From NCBI GenBank assembly GCA_029247315.1, contig JAQWLM010000099.1:1-64000 (forward strand): DNA of 64,000 bases, in the 5' to 3' direction. Positions 28,377-37,149 of this stretch are shown in pieces. Below the pieces are notes generated by a model. The model ran no database searches and was not told the origin of the DNA. It worked only from the letters and a program-made list of their open reading frames with translations. This DNA is from AAA164-E04 sp014239995 (GTDB lineage Bacteria; Verrucomicrobiota; Verrucomicrobiia; Limisphaerales; AAA164-E04). The translations under genes were made by a program, and so were the position numbers. Numbering within the stretch: position 1 is the stretch's first letter; every line of letters begins with the position of its first letter.

Positions 28377-30380
28377 ATGACCATCATCAGCCGTATTTTT
28401 TGCATGATCCTCAGCGTGGCGTTCCACCACCTGTTAGGTCTGGACTCCATGAGTGCTCAAGCAACACCAGGGAACGCACCACATGCGACGACTTCTGGAG
28501 AGGAACGTTTCCGTAGTGATCGAAAGGGCAGGGAGTTAACGCTGCCAAATCAGGATGCTGCCTTTAGCTTTGCCGTGATAGGTGATCGCACCGGAGGACC
28601 TTCAGATGGGATCAAGATTCTAGCCGAGGCAGTGGATGAGATCAATCTTTTGGAACCGGACCTTGTCATGACTGTTGGAGACATGGTTCAAGGGTATAAT
28701 CAGCAGGTGGAGTGGTTAATCCAGATGCGTGAATTCAGAGGGATTATGGACGGTTTGCTCATGCCCTGGTTTCCTGTTGCTGGGAATCACGATATTTACT
28801 GGCGTGGTGATGGTAAACCTCCAGGTGAACACGAATCCAATTATGAACAGCATTTTGCCCCCCTCTGGTATGCATTTGATCACAAGGGTGCCTTGTTCGT
28901 TGTGCTATACTCCGATGAAGGCAACCCAGCGACAGGAGAGAAAGCAAATCAACCAGCATCCCAAAGGATGAGTCAACGCCAGTTGCACTGGTTGAGGGCA
29001 ACTTTAGCCAAAGCAAGCGATGCTCACCACGTATTCGTTTTTCTACACCATCCAAGGTGGATTGGTGGACGATACGGAGATGATTGGGAAAAGGTGCATG
29101 GCGAGCTGGTCAGGGCAGGTAATGTCAAAGCAGTTTTTGCAGGTCATATTCATCGCATGCGATACGATGGCCCTCGCGACGGTATTGAATATGTAACCTT
29201 GGCAACGACGGGGGGGGCACAGAGTGGTATTGCCCCGGAGGCAGGAAACCTGCATCACTTCCATCTGGTAACGGTTCGGCAACAGCAGATTGCCATTGCA
29301 TCTTTACCCGTAGGGCAGACCATGAATGTTCGAGAGGTAACAGGAAGGGTGAGTGATGGGGTGCGTGCACTGAAAGGGTTGCAGCCCAATTTTAGTAGAC
29401 GTTTCCTGGTGAATGAGGATGGAGGGGTAGATGCTTTCTTGAGCCTGACGCTTCACAATCCTACCGACTATTCTACTCGTGCTAAATTGCGCTTCAGCAG
29501 CGAAGACTCGAGATGGATTTTTTCACCAATGCGTCTGAACAGAGTGCTTCACCCAAAGACTTCGGTGGATGTTTTGTTTAAGGTTTTTCGATGGCAGGAT
29601 TCCTTGGATTTATCGTGGCGTAATCCACGCTGTGAACTGCAACTAGATTTTATGGATGAAGGTGGCAAGGTTTATCCGCTCAAGCCTGTCCAATACACCA
29701 TACCCTATCAGATCGAACTTCCCACGCCATCCGTTCCAAATCTTGAATCCGTAGTTGAATTGAGCGGGGCAGGGGACTACCTGGTTGTCAACGGTGACCA
29801 GCTGAGGCTTGATGATGCTTCTATGACCGTGGAGTGCTGGCTTAAGCCTCCTTATCTCAAGGAAAATCAATCCCTCGTCTCCAATCTTGATTCCAAGGCG
29901 GGTTTTCTACTCGGTATTCTTAAGGGTCGCCCTTTTTTGGATCTTTTCCTCAAAAACGGTGAAATTCTAAAACTGATTGCACCGGAGAATCGTTCAGTGA
30001 AGCTTCGCCAGTGGCAGCATGTTGCCGGAGTTGTCGTCGATGACCACGCTTTTCTATACCTTGATGGGGTTCGAGTGGCCGAGCAAACCCTTCCCCAGGG
30101 TATGTATCAGGGTATTGGACCCGTTCATGTGGGGGCAAAGGGCAGCACAGCAAAGGTGAAACATTCTTTTTTTGCTGGCAGAATGGATGGCGTTCGTCTT
30201 TCAAACGTGGCTCGTTACCGCGCCCCGTATTTTACCCCAAGGAGGCGTCATCTTCCAGACGCTCAAACACAGTTGCTCTTAAACATGGATGACATCCAAC
30301 TCCTGTGGATTTATGATGAATCAGACAACAGGGCACATGCTAAAGTGGTAGGTGGCACCACCGTGAGGGCAGATCTATGA
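28377..30380 (+). CDS. exported metallophosphoesterase with C-terminal LamG domain
   Basis: The 667-residue product has a signal peptide (about residues 1-30). It then shows the calcineurin-like phosphoesterase motifs in order: 'FAVIGDRTGG' (motif I with its His replaced by Arg), 'VMTVGDMVQG' (GD), 'VAGNHDIYW' (GNHD), 'VFLHHPRW' and 'VFAGHIHRMRYDG' (GHxH). The middle part is beta-rich. Residues about 455-660 form a LamG/concanavalin-like domain, with 'TVECWLKPPY' and 'WQHVAGVVVDDHAFLYLDGV' as hallmarks. Such two-domain proteins are frequent in marine PVC bacteria and likely act on extracellular phosphoesters. The substrate is unknown. Confidence 0.85.
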   Translation: MTIISRIFCMILSVAFHHLLGLDSMSAQATPGNAPHATTSGEERFRSDRKGRELTLPNQDAAFSFAVIGDRTGGPSDGIKILAEAVDEINLLEPDLVMTVGDMVQGYNQQVEWLIQMREFRGIMDGLLMPWFPVAGNHDIYWRGDGKPPGEHESNYEQHFAPLWYAFDHKGALFVVLYSDEGNPATGEKANQPASQRMSQRQLHWLRATLAKASDAHHVFVFLHHPRWIGGRYGDDWEKVHGELVRAGNVKAVFAGHIHRMRYDGPRDGIEYVTLATTGGAQSGIAPEAGNLHHFHLVTVRQQQIAIASLPVGQTMNVREVTGRVSDGVRALKGLQPNFSRRFLVNEDGGVDAFLSLTLHNPTDYSTRAKLRFSSEDSRWIFSPMRLNRVLHPKTSVDVLFKVFRWQDSLDLSWRNPRCELQLDFMDEGGKVYPLKPVQYTIPYQIELPTPSVPNLESVVELSGAGDYLVVNGDQLRLDDASMTVECWLKPPYLKENQSLVSNLDSKAGFLLGILKGRPFLDLFLKNGEILKLIAPENRSVKLRQWQHVAGVVVDDHAFLYLDGVRVAEQTLPQGMYQGIGPVHVGAKGSTAKVKHSFFAGRMDGVRLSNVARYRAPYFTPRRRHLPDAQTQLLLNMDDIQLLWIYDESDNRAHAKVVGGTTVRADL

Positions 30381-31170
30381 AAGATAACGTGTTAAAATAT
30401 GATTCCAACACCAATGGATCATAGATGTTTTCCTACTCCCCATGGCCCCACGTCGCACGGCATGGGAGTTCTCAGTGGTAGATGGAACCTTTACCGGTAT
30501 TTTCATGGATATGGCAAAGTCGAGATCACGTATCCTGCGGAGGGAAGTCTAATGCACTGCATCGGATGCCCAGTAAGCAAGGTGTGGCGCCGCTGATTGC
30601 CGAATCTACTTGAGAGCCAATCTTTCCATTGATCTTGTAAGGTGACCATTCAACGCTTCTCCAGCATGGTCGCCCTATTGACATTTCACGGATCACCGGA
30701 ATAAACGCGGAACTTTGATCTGAATAGACCATTCCTCGACTCACCATGGTATGGTATATCTGGCCTTCAAATGCTCAAAAGGCTTGTCTTTAGTATGGCA
30801 GTTCACAGGTATCCCTGCGAGTTTTTGAAAGTTGACCTTGTTGATTTACTGGTTTTCATGCGCGTCCTTAACTTCTTTGAGTGGCTTGATTGTGGCTGGA
30901 GTATTTACTTAAACTACTATCCAAAGCCTCACGGGTATTTGATTATTGCGAGACTTGGCATGGTTGTGGCCATAAATTTCAGCTGCGCATCCCTCGTTTA
31001 TGGAGTATTTCTCCTCCTGCTTCAGGTATCGTGAGTGCAACTGTCATAATCAGCAGGATTTATGGTGTTTAAGGAAGAAACCCAACATACCTTCTTCTAC
31101 ATTGTGCCGGGCAATCATTTACTGATGCCGGTAATTGGTTTAAGGCTTTTTCATTGGGTGCTTATCGAAT

Positions 31171-31186
31171 CTGATCTGTCGATCAG
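31171..31186. repeat. 6-bp inverted repeat upstream of dapL
   Basis: CTGATC (31171-31176) and GATCAG (31181-31186) enclose four bases, about 160 bp before the dapL start. It is a short element and could arise by chance. Confidence 0.3.
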
Positions 31187-31208
31187 GAAACCATTCTGCC
31201 CACTTAAA

Positions 31209-31233
31209 ATACTGGGTAATCCTAACCCAGTAT
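31209..31233. repeat. perfect 9-bp inverted repeat upstream of dapL
   Basis: ATACTGGGT (31209-31217) and ACCCAGTAT (31225-31233) are perfect reverse complements with a 7-base spacer, about 110 bp before the dapL start codon. The geometry suits either a repressor operator or an RNA stem-loop. No T-run follows it on the plus strand. Confidence 0.5.
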
Positions 31234-31342
31234 AGATATTTGGCGATTTCATGAGTAGTCCGCACTTGATGCCAACGCTCCATTTGGCTATTGTACCGAT
31301 TCACCCCTTGCTTGGGTTTGAGTTTTTTACCTTATTTTTTTT

Positions 31343-32593
31343 ATGCCAGAAGAATCCTATATACAGAACCTTTTTGCCGAACGAATAGGCGGTAACAGTT
31401 ATGGCAAGACCACGGCTATCTACAAATTTGAAAAAATTAAGCGTGCCAAAAATGCTGTTCTGGAGCTCAATCCGGATGCCCAGATAATTGACATGGGCGT
31501 TGGGGAGCCCGATGAAATGGCTTTCCCAGAGGTGGTCTCCGTTTTGCATGATGCAGCAAGAAAGCCGTCTAACCGTGGCTATGCCGACAATGGGGATGCG
31601 CTCATGAAAAAAGCTGCTTCGCGCTATCTGGAAAAGGTTTGCGGCGTCGCTGGAATACATCCTGATACCGAGGTGCTGCACTCCATTGGCAGCAAGGCTG
31701 CCCTGTCCATTTTACCTGCTGCGTTTGTTGACCCCGGTGACTATGTCCTGATGACCACTCCAGGTTATCCAGTTTTTGCGACCCATGCACGGTATTACGG
31801 AGGACAGATACATAACCTGCCCATCACAAGGGAAAATCATTTTTTGCCAGATTTTGGAAGGGTTCCTGCGGATGTTCTCAAAAAAACTAAAGTCCTGGTG
31901 ATCAACTACCCCAATAATCCTACCGGGGCTAGTGCGACCCGTGCCTTTTTTTCCGAAGTTGTCGCATGGGCAAAGAAACACAATATCATTGTGGTGCATG
32001 ATGCTGCATATGCCGCCTTGGTATTTGATGGAGCTCCCCTGAGTTTTCTTTCGATTCCAGGGGCAAAGGATGTGGGGGTCGAACTGCATTCTACGAGCAA
32101 GGCGTTCAATATGACCGGGTGGCGCTGTGGTTTTGTTGCAGGAAATGAGTTGCTCGTCAAGGCCTATGGTGACGTCAAGGACAATACCGATTCGGGTCAG
32201 TTCCTGGCTATCCAACATGCTGCGGCATATTGCTGGGATCATCCCGAAATCACAGAATCGATTGCCAAAAAATACAGCCGCCGAATGGATGGCTTGGTCG
32301 AGGTTTTAAGAGATTCCGGTCTAGATGCCAACAAGCCCAAGGGCTCTTTTTTCTTATACCTTCCGAGTCCAAAGTCGGTGGTTAATGCAAACGGTGAACG
32401 CACCCATTTTGATCATGCCGAGGCGGCCTCGCAGTGGTTGATCCGTGAAAAGCTTATCTCCACTGTTCCGTGGGATGATGCGGGTGCCTTTCTGCGATTC
32501 AGTGTGACTTTTGCAGCGGCTTCCATCGAAGAGGAAACGAGCGTTCTGGGCGAAATCCGCGCACGATTAAGTGATGTGAGTTTTGAATTCTGA
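31343..32593 (+). CDS. dapL: LL-diaminopimelate aminotransferase
   Basis: The 416-residue PLP enzyme belongs to fold type I, class I/II. The opening 'YIQNLFAERIGGNSYGKTTA' and 'IIDMGVGEPDEMAF', the segment 'NYPNNPTGA', and the PLP lysine Lys253 in 'STSKAFNMTGWRCGF' match LL-diaminopimelate aminotransferases. The enzyme converts tetrahydrodipicolinate directly to LL-diaminopimelate with glutamate as donor, for lysine and peptidoglycan synthesis. This shortcut route is characteristic of Verrucomicrobiota, chlamydiae and some other phyla. The preceding enzyme, DapB, is encoded 12 kb away in this window, which supports the assignment. Confidence 0.88.
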   Translation: MPEESYIQNLFAERIGGNSYGKTTAIYKFEKIKRAKNAVLELNPDAQIIDMGVGEPDEMAFPEVVSVLHDAARKPSNRGYADNGDALMKKAASRYLEKVCGVAGIHPDTEVLHSIGSKAALSILPAAFVDPGDYVLMTTPGYPVFATHARYYGGQIHNLPITRENHFLPDFGRVPADVLKKTKVLVINYPNNPTGASATRAFFSEVVAWAKKHNIIVVHDAAYAALVFDGAPLSFLSIPGAKDVGVELHSTSKAFNMTGWRCGFVAGNELLVKAYGDVKDNTDSGQFLAIQHAAAYCWDHPEITESIAKKYSRRMDGLVEVLRDSGLDANKPKGSFFLYLPSPKSVVNANGERTHFDHAEAASQWLIREKLISTVPWDDAGAFLRFSVTFAAASIEEETSVLGEIRARLSDVSFEF

Positions 32594-32716
32594 TTGCCAC
32601 GGGATTTCCTTCTGTTTGGCATCGATGGGGAAGCCTCACTGCTGGGCCTTTCCCACGCTTGACTTTTCCTTCAGTCGGAAAATCACCCTGCTGTTACGAA
32701 CCTCTACCGTGTTTAT

Positions 32717-34045
32717 TCAGGCTGGGTGATCATGGCATGCAGCTTTCAATGCCAGACCCAACCGTTCGATACCTTGCTGGATGTCCTCAATCGAGGCATT
32801 GCCAAAACTGATACGCATTCCATTGTCTGGTTTGTTTATACCAAGATCATCAGCATAGGCGAAGCTCCCAGGGACATAGAGTACGCGCTCGGAAAGGGCC
32901 TTTTTGAATAAGTTGCTTTCCGGACCTGTGGGTACATCCACAGGAGCTGTAGCCCAGACGTATAATCCTCCTGAAGGGGTGCTCCAGTGGACACAGGAAG
33001 GAAAATGGTTTCGTATGCTTTCACACATACAGTGTGCTTTGGATTGGTAAGTTTTTTGAAGGTTTTGTAAGTGAATTTGATACAGACCTGATTGCATGGC
33101 TTCCTCAATGATAGCCTGTAGCAGGTGGGAGGTTCCAAAATCATGATTACCCTTGATCCTCATCATTACCGTTCGCAGTGGTTCGGGTACTATACCAAAA
33201 CCAACACGAATTCCGGTTGAAAATGGTTTACTGTAGGTGCCTGAATAAATGACCCGGTTCTTTCCATGAGGCATGGGTAGCATGGAACCTTCTTGAGGCC
33301 CTTTCGGGAACTTGAGTTCACGGTAGGCTGCATCCTCCAAAATGTAAATGGGATGCCCCGCTTTCTTTTCATAGGATTGAATCAATTGCAGCACACGTTC
33401 CTTTTTTTTGCTTGAAGTCGTTATGCCTGTTGGGTTCTGAAAATAAGAAACCATGAACAGCAATTTAACCCGGTGCAATTGCCCTGACTGGTGTAATTTC
33501 TGCAGTGTCTTTTCTAGATGATTCAAATTAATCCCGTCCGTATCCATCGGAATGCTTCGGGTCGTTACCCCGAAACTTTGCATAATGCCCAGATACGCGA
33601 AGTAGGTAGGGGCCTCCACTAATGCTATGTCTCCTTCATCAAAGAGGGCCTCACTGAGGAGATATAGGAACTGTTGGCTTCCGTGTGTGATCATGGCACG
33701 GTCTGGGCAATAACTCGGGTGAGATGCATCTTGTGCATCAAGCAAGGCAATGCGCGCTGTCGTGATTGCTCTTAGAGGTTCTCGACCGGCACCCACGCCA
33801 TACTGGAGTATCTCCATGGTGTGTTGTTTTGACTCTGTGATACGTTTGAAAATGGTTCTTACTTCCTTGACCGGGAGTGAGGGCCCATCGGTGAAACCTG
33901 CTGCCAGTGAAATCAGGTCCTGGTATTTTAATTTCTTCTCCATTAACCAGGCAATGGGGGGAGCTTTAATGCGTCGTCCGAGCCTGGAAAAGTGCTTGGT
34001 TTCGCAATTCTTTGCTTGATCACCGTTTCCCATAGGCATGTGCAT
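32717..34045 (-). CDS. PLP-dependent aminotransferase (LysN / MocR-core-like)
   Basis: The 442-residue product is a fold-type I aminotransferase. The segments 'LISLAAGFTDGPSLPV', 'QYGVGAGREPLR' and 'YFQNPTGITTS', and the PLP lysine Lys273 in 'SGTYSKPFSTGIRVG', resemble the 2-aminoadipate/kynurenine transaminase group and the catalytic half of MocR regulators. It has no N-terminal winged-helix DNA-binding domain, so it should be an enzyme, not a regulator. Substrate is unassigned. It is a single gene, 59 bp downstream of the alpha/beta hydrolase on the same strand. Confidence 0.8.
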   Translation of the reverse strand: MHMPMGNGDQAKNCETKHFSRLGRRIKAPPIAWLMEKKLKYQDLISLAAGFTDGPSLPVKEVRTIFKRITESKQHTMEILQYGVGAGREPLRAITTARIALLDAQDASHPSYCPDRAMITHGSQQFLYLLSEALFDEGDIALVEAPTYFAYLGIMQSFGVTTRSIPMDTDGINLNHLEKTLQKLHQSGQLHRVKLLFMVSYFQNPTGITTSSKKKERVLQLIQSYEKKAGHPIYILEDAAYRELKFPKGPQEGSMLPMPHGKNRVIYSGTYSKPFSTGIRVGFGIVPEPLRTVMMRIKGNHDFGTSHLLQAIIEEAMQSGLYQIHLQNLQKTYQSKAHCMCESIRNHFPSCVHWSTPSGGLYVWATAPVDVPTGPESNLFKKALSERVLYVPGSFAYADDLGINKPDNGMRISFGNASIEDIQQGIERLGLALKAACHDHPA

Positions 34046-34104
34046 ACGGGAGGACGGGAAGCCAGTCCAGTCTATTAGTCAAACAAGGGGGAAGGGGAGT
34101 GGAC

Positions 34105-34977
34105 CTAGTGCTTTTGTTGTATTGCAGCCTCCATGTCATCCATGAATTCCCTTACTCCCTTCAGGAGAGAAGGCAATCGACTCCACTCGGACTCATTGTG
34201 TCCGCCCGTGACTGGTTTCAACCACTTGCTTCCTGTTGCGGCTGAAAAATTTTTCACGGCGTGTCGGTAGTCAATCAGTGAGTCATCGTGACTATGGAGG
34301 ATCAAGACAGGTAATCGGATATGGGGTAGCTTTGTGATGGTTTCATAGCGGATGGAGCACAGGGCTCGAACGGGCAAGGCTGGAAAACGTTCCAGACCAA
34401 CATCCAGAATACTGGTAAAGGTGGAATGAAGGATCAGTCCTGCCACCTGGTTATCCTGTGCTACTTCTGCTGCCACACCACCTCCCAGTGATTTTCCCAA
34501 GAGTAAAATCCTGTTTTTCGGGTATCCATTTGCGAGAGCCCAGTCGACCATGGTACGGAGATCCTGATAACTTCCCTGTTCCGAGGGTTTGCCTTGGCTT
34601 TTTCCGTATCCTTGATAGTCGTAGGCCAGAATGTTGAAACCCAAATGCAACCATGTTCGATAAAAATCCTGTCGATGCGAGATGTTCCCTTGGTTGCCAT
34701 GAGAAAAAATAATCAACCATTCAGCATAACTAGCCTTTTCCAGAGAGGGGATCCACCAGGCAGTAATCGGATGTCTGCCACCTGAGAGGAGCTGCAATTC
34801 GCGGGCATCTTGATGAGCGTCCGTGGCAACGGAAACCATGGAAACGGAAGGTTGGAACACCTGAACATACTCAAACCACCTGAGTAACAGGAAGAGTAAG
34901 AAAAGAGCCGCGATAGAGATGCTCAAGCAGATTGCCAATGCTTTTCTGAAGATTTGTAGAGTGGGGGTCGGTAGCAT
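34105..34977 (-). CDS. membrane-anchored alpha/beta hydrolase (BEM46/ABHD13-like)
   Basis: The 290-residue product has one N-terminal transmembrane segment (residues about 14-33), then an alpha/beta-hydrolase domain. The nucleophile is Ser163 in 'GKSLGGGVAAEVAQ'. The likely acid is Asp231 or Asp232 in 'HSHDDSLIDY', and the catalytic His is His260 in 'TGGHNESEW'. 'FSHGNQGN' (oxyanion HG) and 'YDYQGYGKSQGKPSE' are hallmarks of the BEM46/ABHD13/YfhR group. Members are serine hydrolases with poorly known substrates. It lies between two aminotransferase genes, all on the minus strand. Confidence 0.85.
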   Translation of the reverse strand: MLPTPTLQIFRKALAICLSISIAALFLLFLLLRWFEYVQVFQPSVSMVSVATDAHQDARELQLLSGGRHPITAWWIPSLEKASYAEWLIIFSHGNQGNISHRQDFYRTWLHLGFNILAYDYQGYGKSQGKPSEQGSYQDLRTMVDWALANGYPKNRILLLGKSLGGGVAAEVAQDNQVAGLILHSTFTSILDVGLERFPALPVRALCSIRYETITKLPHIRLPVLILHSHDDSLIDYRHAVKNFSAATGSKWLKPVTGGHNESEWSRLPSLLKGVREFMDDMEAAIQQKH

Positions 34978-35032
34978 TGAAGAAAGCTGAACATAGCAGG
35001 TGATGGTCTGCTCAAGGCGTGGTTTTGATACC

Positions 35033-36148
35033 TCAGATAGCCAATAGTTTTTTCAGGGCCTCCAAAAACTGGTCCACATGTTCGGGCCGAGAGGAGTCAC
35101 CCATCAGTCCAACACGCCATATTTTTCCTTTCATGGGACCCAATCCTGCCCCGATTTCAATTCCGTGATCCTCGAGAAGGCATTTGCGTATGGCGCTTTC
35201 CTCGACATGCTCAGGCACAGTGATGGCGTTGAGTTGCCATAATTGATGACCGAGTTGTGAGGCAATGCTCAAATCAAGCTTGTTCAGGCCACTTACCAGT
35301 CGCTCATGGTTTTCACGATGGCGTTTCCATCTCGTTTCCAGTCCTTCTTCCAATACCAATCTCAGGGCTTCGTGCAGGGCATAAATCATCGAAATGGGTG
35401 CCGTGTGATGATACACCCGTTCGTCGCCCCAATAGCCAGCAAGCAGATTGACATCCAAATACCAGCTTTGCGTCTTGGTGCTGCGGCTCGTGGCGATCTT
35501 GAGTGCGCGTGCATTTAATGACACAGGGGCAAGACCGGGAGGGCAACTGAGACATTTTTGGGTGCCACTGTAGACGGCATCAATATCCCAGCCATCCACA
35601 TCCACCTCGCAACCTCCAAGGGAAGTGACCGTGTCCAATACCATCAATGCCCCAGCATCGTGGGCGATTTGTGAGATTTCAGGAACAGGTGTAAGTGCTC
35701 CTGTGGAGGTTTCAGCATGGACAAGTGCCACTAGTTTAGGTTTTTTTTCCTTGATTGCAGTCCGAACTTTTTCAGGAGGAATGATCTCTCCCCAGGGAGC
35801 TTCGACCCTGATCACTTTTCCTCCGCAGCGCTCGGCTAGTTCCGCCATGCGCATTCCAAAAACTCCGTTAATGCAAACGACGACATCATCCCCGGGTTCG
35901 ATAAGGTTTACAAAGCAGAATTCCATGCCGGCACTACCCGTGCCACTGATGGGAAAGGTCATTTCATTGTTTGTTTTGAATACCTTTCGAAGCATGCCCT
36001 TGATTTGCTCCATCATAGAAATAAATGCGGGATCAAGATGTCCAAGCAGTGGTTTGCCCATGGCTGCAAGAACACTTGACGCTGCGTTACTGGGTCCAGG
36101 CCCGAGTAAAAGACGCGGTGGTGGAGAGAATGGTGTAACGGTTTGCAT
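35033..36148 (-). CDS. alanine/serine-glyoxylate (serine-pyruvate) aminotransferase family
   Basis: The 371-residue PLP enzyme is a fold-type I class V aminotransferase. It has the opening 'LLLGPGPSNAASSVLAAM', 'HLDPAFISMMEQIKG', 'ISGTGSAGMEFC' and 'AETSTGALTPV'. The PLP lysine is Lys198 in 'VYSGTQKCLSCPPG', as in AGXT and serine-glyoxylate aminotransferase. These enzymes transfer the amino group of alanine or serine to glyoxylate or pyruvate. The family also includes (S)-ureidoglycine-glyoxylate aminotransferase, so the exact substrate is open. Its start codon faces the CBM48 miniprotein gene across a 181-bp divergent region. Confidence 0.85.
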   Translation of the reverse strand: MQTVTPFSPPPRLLLGPGPSNAASSVLAAMGKPLLGHLDPAFISMMEQIKGMLRKVFKTNNEMTFPISGTGSAGMEFCFVNLIEPGDDVVVCINGVFGMRMAELAERCGGKVIRVEAPWGEIIPPEKVRTAIKEKKPKLVALVHAETSTGALTPVPEISQIAHDAGALMVLDTVTSLGGCEVDVDGWDIDAVYSGTQKCLSCPPGLAPVSLNARALKIATSRSTKTQSWYLDVNLLAGYWGDERVYHHTAPISMIYALHEALRLVLEEGLETRWKRHRENHERLVSGLNKLDLSIASQLGHQLWQLNAITVPEHVEESAIRKCLLEDHGIEIGAGLGPMKGKIWRVGLMGDSSRPEHVDQFLEALKKLLAI

Positions 36149-36200
36149 ATGGATTTTCTACGTTGAAATACCCCGGTTGGCAATGGTGTAAAAAAAAATG

Positions 36201-36269
36201 CAAAGTTCCTTGATGCAATAAGCAACATCTGTTTTCTTTTCAACGTTTGCGGGAAGGTAAGGAACTTTG
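36201..36269. repeat. perfect 11-bp inverted repeat in divergent promoter region
   Basis: CAAAGTTCCTT (36201-36211) and AAGGAACTTTG (36259-36269) are perfect reverse complements separated by 47 bases. They lie midway between the divergent aminotransferase and CBM48 genes. The arms could pair as a long-range RNA stem or mark two operator half-sites. Confidence 0.6.
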
Positions 36270-36329
36270 AGGGTGGATGAACCGGTGTTCCCACAAGCTC
36301 GCAGAGCTTCATGAGATACTGTTGGAATT

Positions 36330-36635
36330 ATGAGAGAGCAAACGTCAGACATGCATCGATATTCGGCCAAACGAACCATCGTAACGGTAAACTTTAGCCA
36401 TTGGGCCCCCAAAGCCAAGAGTGTGGTTCTGACTGGGGATTTCAATCAGTGGAACCATTCTGAGCATCTCATGAAACGGATGCCTGATGGTGCCTGGCAT
36501 CTTCAGTTGCCCATGCACTCGGGACATCATAAATACCTCTTCCTCGTTGATGGGACTCCCCATCTGGATCCAAGTGCCAATGGCGTCACCCGTGATGAAA
36601 AAAATATGCGGGTGTCGCTCCTGATTGTCAGTTGA
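36330..36635 (+). CDS. stand-alone CBM48 (glycogen-binding) miniprotein
   Basis: The 101-residue product consists almost entirely of one CBM48/AMPK-beta-type glycogen-binding domain. The segments 'KSVVLTGDFNQWNH', 'MKRMPDGAWHLQLPMHSGHH', 'YLFLVDGTPHLDP' and 'GVTRDEKN' contain the tryptophans and polar residues that stack on alpha-glucans in this family. It has no signal peptide and no enzyme domain, so it is probably cytoplasmic. A role in binding glycogen or tethering a partner to it is inferred from the fold. It converges on tadA, with terminator-like hairpins between. Confidence 0.8.
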   Translation: MREQTSDMHRYSAKRTIVTVNFSHWAPKAKSVVLTGDFNQWNHSEHLMKRMPDGAWHLQLPMHSGHHKYLFLVDGTPHLDPSANGVTRDEKNMRVSLLIVS

Positions 36636-36678
36636 ACGGCCAATCGTTCAACATGGAACTGAATGCTTAAACTCAGTT
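36631..36678. terminator. paired stem-loops between convergent genes
   Basis: GTTGAACG (36631-36638) and CGTTCAAC (36645-36652) make a perfect 8-bp stem with a 6-base loop, starting at the end of the CBM48 gene. A second stem, AACTGA (36657-36662) with TCAGTT (36673-36678), reaches the tadA stop codon and is followed on the plus strand by ATCCCTTTTT. The pair is well placed as a bidirectional terminator. Confidence 0.55.
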
Positions 36679-37149
36679 ATCCCTTTTTGATGCTCTTTTT
36701 TGGGCGAAGAAGGTTTTAAGGAGGGTTTGGGATTCCGGTCCGCGTATGCCTCCTGTGATTTCGCAATGATGGTTCAATGTGGGACATTGAAGGATATTCA
36801 TGACCGAGCCTGCCGCACCCCCTTTTGGATCTTCAAGGGCGTAAATAACCCGTTCAACCCGGCTTTGCACAATGGCCCCGGCACACATGGGACAGGGTTC
36901 TTTCGTGACGTAAAGTGAGCACCCGGTGAGCCGCCAATCATTAAAGTCACTTTGCGCCTGCGTCAGCGCCAGCATCTCTGCATGTGCTGTGGCGTCCTTG
37001 AGTAACTCCACCTGATTAAACGCTCGAGCGATGATGCGTCCTTCGCGGACAATAACTGCCCCGACAGGCACTTCATCCGATGCAAAGGCTCGTCTTGCCT
37101 GTCGCAGAGCTTCAGCCATGAAATGATCGTCACTGTGCATGTCAATCAT
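36673..37149 (-). CDS. tadA: tRNA-specific adenosine deaminase TadA
   Basis: The 158-residue product is a cytidine/deoxycytidylate-deaminase-fold protein. It has zinc ligand His56 and proton-shuttle Glu58 in 'DATAHAEMLALTQ', and zinc cysteines Cys86 and Cys89 in 'TKEPCPMCAGAI'. The following 'DPKGGAAGSVMNIL' is the TadA hallmark. It converts A34 to inosine in the wobble position of tRNA-Arg(ACG). Its start codon overlaps the stop of the nudix gene by four bases (ATGA), so it is translationally coupled as the last gene of a minus-strand group. Confidence 0.92.
   Translation of the reverse strand: MIDMHSDDHFMAEALRQARRAFASDEVPVGAVIVREGRIIARAFNQVELLKDATAHAEMLALTQAQSDFNDWRLTGCSLYVTKEPCPMCAGAIVQSRVERVIYALEDPKGGAAGSVMNILQCPTLNHHCEITGGIRGPESQTLLKTFFAQKRASKRDN

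Larger units (their letters stand above)
30381..31342. other. 962-bp region without a recognisable gene
   Basis: This is the longest apparently non-coding stretch in the window. Open frames of 60-90 codons exist on both strands. One on the minus strand, about 30526-30747, and a hydrophobic one on the plus strand, 30771-31034, are the least poor, but neither resembles a family I know. Two inverted repeats lie in its right half, before dapL. It may contain decayed coding sequence or an unrecognised RNA. Confidence 0.4.

Noticed and set aside
30771..31034. Hydrophobic 87-codon plus-strand frame before dapL
   Set aside because: Two membrane-like stretches are visible, but the composition is irregular and there is no start context or homology I recognise. 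I left it within the non-coding region.
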